From Bacteriovorax stolpii (lineage in GTDB: Bacteria; Bdellovibrionota; Bacteriovoracia; Bacteriovoracales; Bacteriovoracaceae), in assembly GCA_945862475.1 (NCBI GenBank), contig CAMAYW010000100.1:1-7817 (forward strand): 7,817 nucleotides of DNA. The letters are read 5' to 3'. Positions 6,182 through 7,817 of this stretch are shown here, piece after piece. The notes below the pieces were generated by a model. That model searched no databases and was not told the DNA's origin. It saw only the letters and a program-made list of their open reading frames with translations. The position numbers and the translations under genes were made by a program. The stretch's first letter is position 1; each line of letters opens with the position of its first letter.

Positions 6182-7069
6182 ATGACAAAATATTTTATTC
6201 TTCATCCAGCAGTTTTCAAACTTGATGGTGGTGCTATGTTCGGAATAATACCTAAGCCTTTATGGTCTAAGTTAATTCCGGCGGATGAGTTAAATAGAAT
6301 TCAATTGAGCCTTCGTGTCATGCTGATTCAAACAAAAAATCGAAACATACTCATAGATACGGGAATTGGTGACTACCATGGAGAAAAATTTGATGATCGC
6401 TTTGGGGTCATTGGTCAAAAAGGACCACTCGAAAATATTCTAAAAAAGAATTTTAATTTAGACCCCGAGAACATCACGGATCTGATTATTTCTCACCTTC
6501 ATTTCGATCACGTTGGTGGCCTTGGCCATACTAGACCAGAACACAACAATGTTTTTCCTGACGCAACACTCCACATTCATCGTCAACATTATGATTACGC
6601 CTTATCCCCAACGCTTAGAGACGCCGGCTCCTTTCACTCTCATTATTTTAGGCCAATTATTGAGAAGGCCATTCATGATGGAAAAATCAATTGGCTTCAA
6701 GGAGAAGAAGGATTGATCTTGGCCGATAATGGTGAAGAAATTAAATTCAAATGCTCCCATGGCCACACTCCCTGGTTAGTTCACGCCTATGATAAACATT
6801 TTATCTATATGGCCGACTTAGTTCCCACCAGTGCCCACATCTCTGTTCCCTGGGTGATGGGATACGATATTTCTCCAGGAATAACGACCAAAAACAAACT
6901 TGAGTTTTATGAGTTTATTTCGAAACACCAACTTACGATGGTGTTTGAGCATGACATCAAATACTGGGGAGCAAAAATCAGAAAGAAATCTGAATTTGAG
7001 TATGAGGCAGAAGAATTATTTAGTCCTCCAGCTCTTGATCCTGAGAAATCTGAGATAATTTTTCAGTAA
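6182..7069 (+). CDS. Metallo-beta-lactamase-fold hydrolase
   Basis: A cytoplasmic-looking protein of 295 residues with no signal peptide. It has the complete dinuclear metal site of the MBL fold: HLHFDH at 105-110 (His105, His107, Asp109, His110), a histidine in HGHTP (His195), Asp212 in YMAD and His257 in FEHD. LIDTGIGD (57-64) is the usual preceding strand-loop, and the N-terminal DGGAMFG (15-21) is typical of a broad, poorly characterised clade that includes some lactonase-like enzymes. The substrate is unknown; an N-acyl-homoserine lactonase or another ester or lactone hydrolase is possible but unproven. The ATG at 6182 is preferred because a GAGGTG site lies just before it and the family fold begins there. 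In-frame ATGs at 6149, 6161 and 6164 would add 6-11 residues, and the one at 6149 has no good ribosome site. It is divergent from sucC, and no convincing promoter was seen on this strand. Confidence 0.88.
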   Translation: MTKYFILHPAVFKLDGGAMFGIIPKPLWSKLIPADELNRIQLSLRVMLIQTKNRNILIDTGIGDYHGEKFDDRFGVIGQKGPLENILKKNFNLDPENITDLIISHLHFDHVGGLGHTRPEHNNVFPDATLHIHRQHYDYALSPTLRDAGSFHSHYFRPIIEKAIHDGKINWLQGEEGLILADNGEEIKFKCSHGHTPWLVHAYDKHFIYMADLVPTSAHISVPWVMGYDISPGITTKNKLEFYEFISKHQLTMVFEHDIKYWGAKIRKKSEFEYEAEELFSPPALDPEKSEIIFQ

Positions 7070-7817
7070 TTTCTTTTTTTAAGGCAGTGAATTTTTTTCT
7101 TACTTTTTGAGAGTAGTTATTGAGATCTTTTTTAGTCAGAGATCTTTTTACAGCTAAAAACTCCTCAATGAGCTTCATGGATTCGAAGCCTATTTTTTTT
7201 GAAGTCAACCTTACCAAAAGTTCGTAATTTCTTTTCTTGGACGCCCCTTTATCTTCGAGGGATTTAAAATAGTGATCATTCTCTACAACAAATGAGGTTA
7301 GAAATGAGCCAAATTTTTTTGAATAAGTTTCCATCATAAATTTGGTATTTTTCTTAAAGTTTTTTGGTTCCTTTTCTAAGAAATCCAACAAATGTTGCTC
7401 TATCTGAAGACTAATGGCCTCTAGTGTTTGAAACTTTTGTGTCAAATCTTGCCAAAATAATTGCTCCTGATTTTTAGCTTTTTCTTTAAGTGCCAATTTT
7501 TTTCGAACAAGATTATCAATCGCTAGATTATATTCACTGGGACCTTTGGAAAAGAGAATCACTTTTATTCTCGCAATATACGCTTGCTCTGGTGAGCTAA
7601 AGAGATTCATCAACTTAGGAAAAAAGCCATCCCAATGGCAATTCTCTGCCTTAACATCCATCTCATAAAGTCCTGGGATAATTTTATTTCCTTGGGAGAA
7701 ATCAAAAGATGAAAACTCAACAATATGTCCTGCTAGTTGCCCTCGTGATTTAAAAGAAATTTTTTCATCCTTGTAACTTAGAAGTTTATCCCCGACTGAA
7801 TTAAAACGGGCCTCGAC
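7020..7817 (-). CDS. Protein of unknown function, C-terminal part (runs in from right edge)
   Basis: I do not recognise this protein. The frame is open from the right edge to a TAA at 7020-7022, so 265 residues are visible and the true start lies outside. An in-frame ATG at 7661 exists, but the 52 codons ahead of it contain no stop and read like real protein (for example GHIVEFSSFDF and IIPGLYEMDV), so a start there is unlikely. The first ~90 visible residues look beta-rich. The rest (about 94-260) is very rich in Lys, Glu, Leu and Phe, and looks helical and probably coiled-coil, ending in an acidic QELED-type tail. No catalytic motif, membrane segment or cysteine cluster is visible. A periplasmic, lipoprotein or cytoplasmic location cannot be told without the N-terminus. 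Its last 50 bp overlap the end of the convergent hydrolase gene. Confidence 0.78.
   Translation of the reverse strand, partial: VEARFNSVGDKLLSYKDEKISFKSRGQLAGHIVEFSSFDFSQGNKIIPGLYEMDVKAENCHWDGFFPKLMNLFSSPEQAYIARIKVILFSKGPSEYNLAIDNLVRKKLALKEKAKNQEQLFWQDLTQKFQTLEAISLQIEQHLLDFLEKEPKNFKKNTKFMMETYSKKFGSFLTSFVVENDHYFKSLEDKGASKKRNYELLVRLTSKKIGFESMKLIEEFLAVKRSLTKKDLNNYSQKVRKKFTALKKEITEKLSQISQDQELED
7041..7080 (+). terminator. Possible weak terminator of the hydrolase gene
   Basis: CTGAGAAA (7041-7048) can pair with TTTTTCAG (7059-7066), including one G-U pair, and is followed by a T-rich run (7070-7080). The stem is AT-rich, with an 8-10 nt loop, and sits in the last codons of the hydrolase, ending just before the stop. 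It is plausible but weak. The T-run also encodes lysines of the opposing gene, so it may be coincidence. Confidence 0.3.

Noticed and set aside
7074..7080. A-AAA-AAA-G slippery heptamer in the right-edge gene (minus strand), as a programmed frameshift site
   Set aside because: It is in the slippery phase, but lysine runs are frequent in this Lys-rich AT-rich gene. I see no downstream pseudoknot and no useful alternative frame.

Overview
This looks like ordinary chromosomal housekeeping DNA from a moderately AT-rich Gram-negative bacterium. The best guess is a member of the Bdellovibrionota/Bacteriovoracaceae or a related former deltaproteobacterial group. The CdnL/CarD protein resembles my recollection of the Myxococcus CdnL almost end to end. 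There is an outer-membrane beta-barrel with a signal peptide, and genes start behind strong AAGGAG/GGAGG ribosome binding sites. The lineage is inferred from protein character, not from a marker search.

Layout. Everything from 1 to 6062 lies on the minus strand and reads right to left. Positions 6062-3566 hold sucC-sucD-ndk, a tight energy-metabolism operon. It has a good promoter at 6098-6125 and ends at a strong intrinsic terminator at 3511-3539. Next comes a single gene for a small secreted beta-barrel protein (3369-2716), closed by a GC-rich hairpin at 2682-2704. Then come cdnL (2564-2091), gltX (2025-583) and cysS (571 to beyond the left edge). These join an RNA polymerase-binding transcription factor to two aminoacyl-tRNA synthetases. 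On the right, a metallo-beta-lactamase-fold hydrolase (6182-7069) is transcribed rightward, divergent from sucC. It converges with, and overlaps by 50 bp, a minus-strand gene of unknown function that enters from the right edge.

How the genes relate. Succinyl-CoA synthetase (SucCD) makes ATP or GTP in the TCA cycle, and nucleoside diphosphate kinase (Ndk) spreads that phosphate over the other nucleotides, so the first operon is functionally coherent. CdnL controls promoter opening at rRNA and other growth-linked promoters in the families studied, so its co-transcription with GltX and CysS ties transcription capacity to translation capacity. The hydrolase, the barrel protein and the right-edge gene cannot be given a definite role.

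I found no mobile element, CRISPR array, RNA gene or defence system, and no clearly undescribed system. The points most worth checking are regulatory: a perfect 12-bp palindrome inside the sucC promoter, a hairpin that buries the gltX ribosome binding site, and the cdnL-synthetase linkage.
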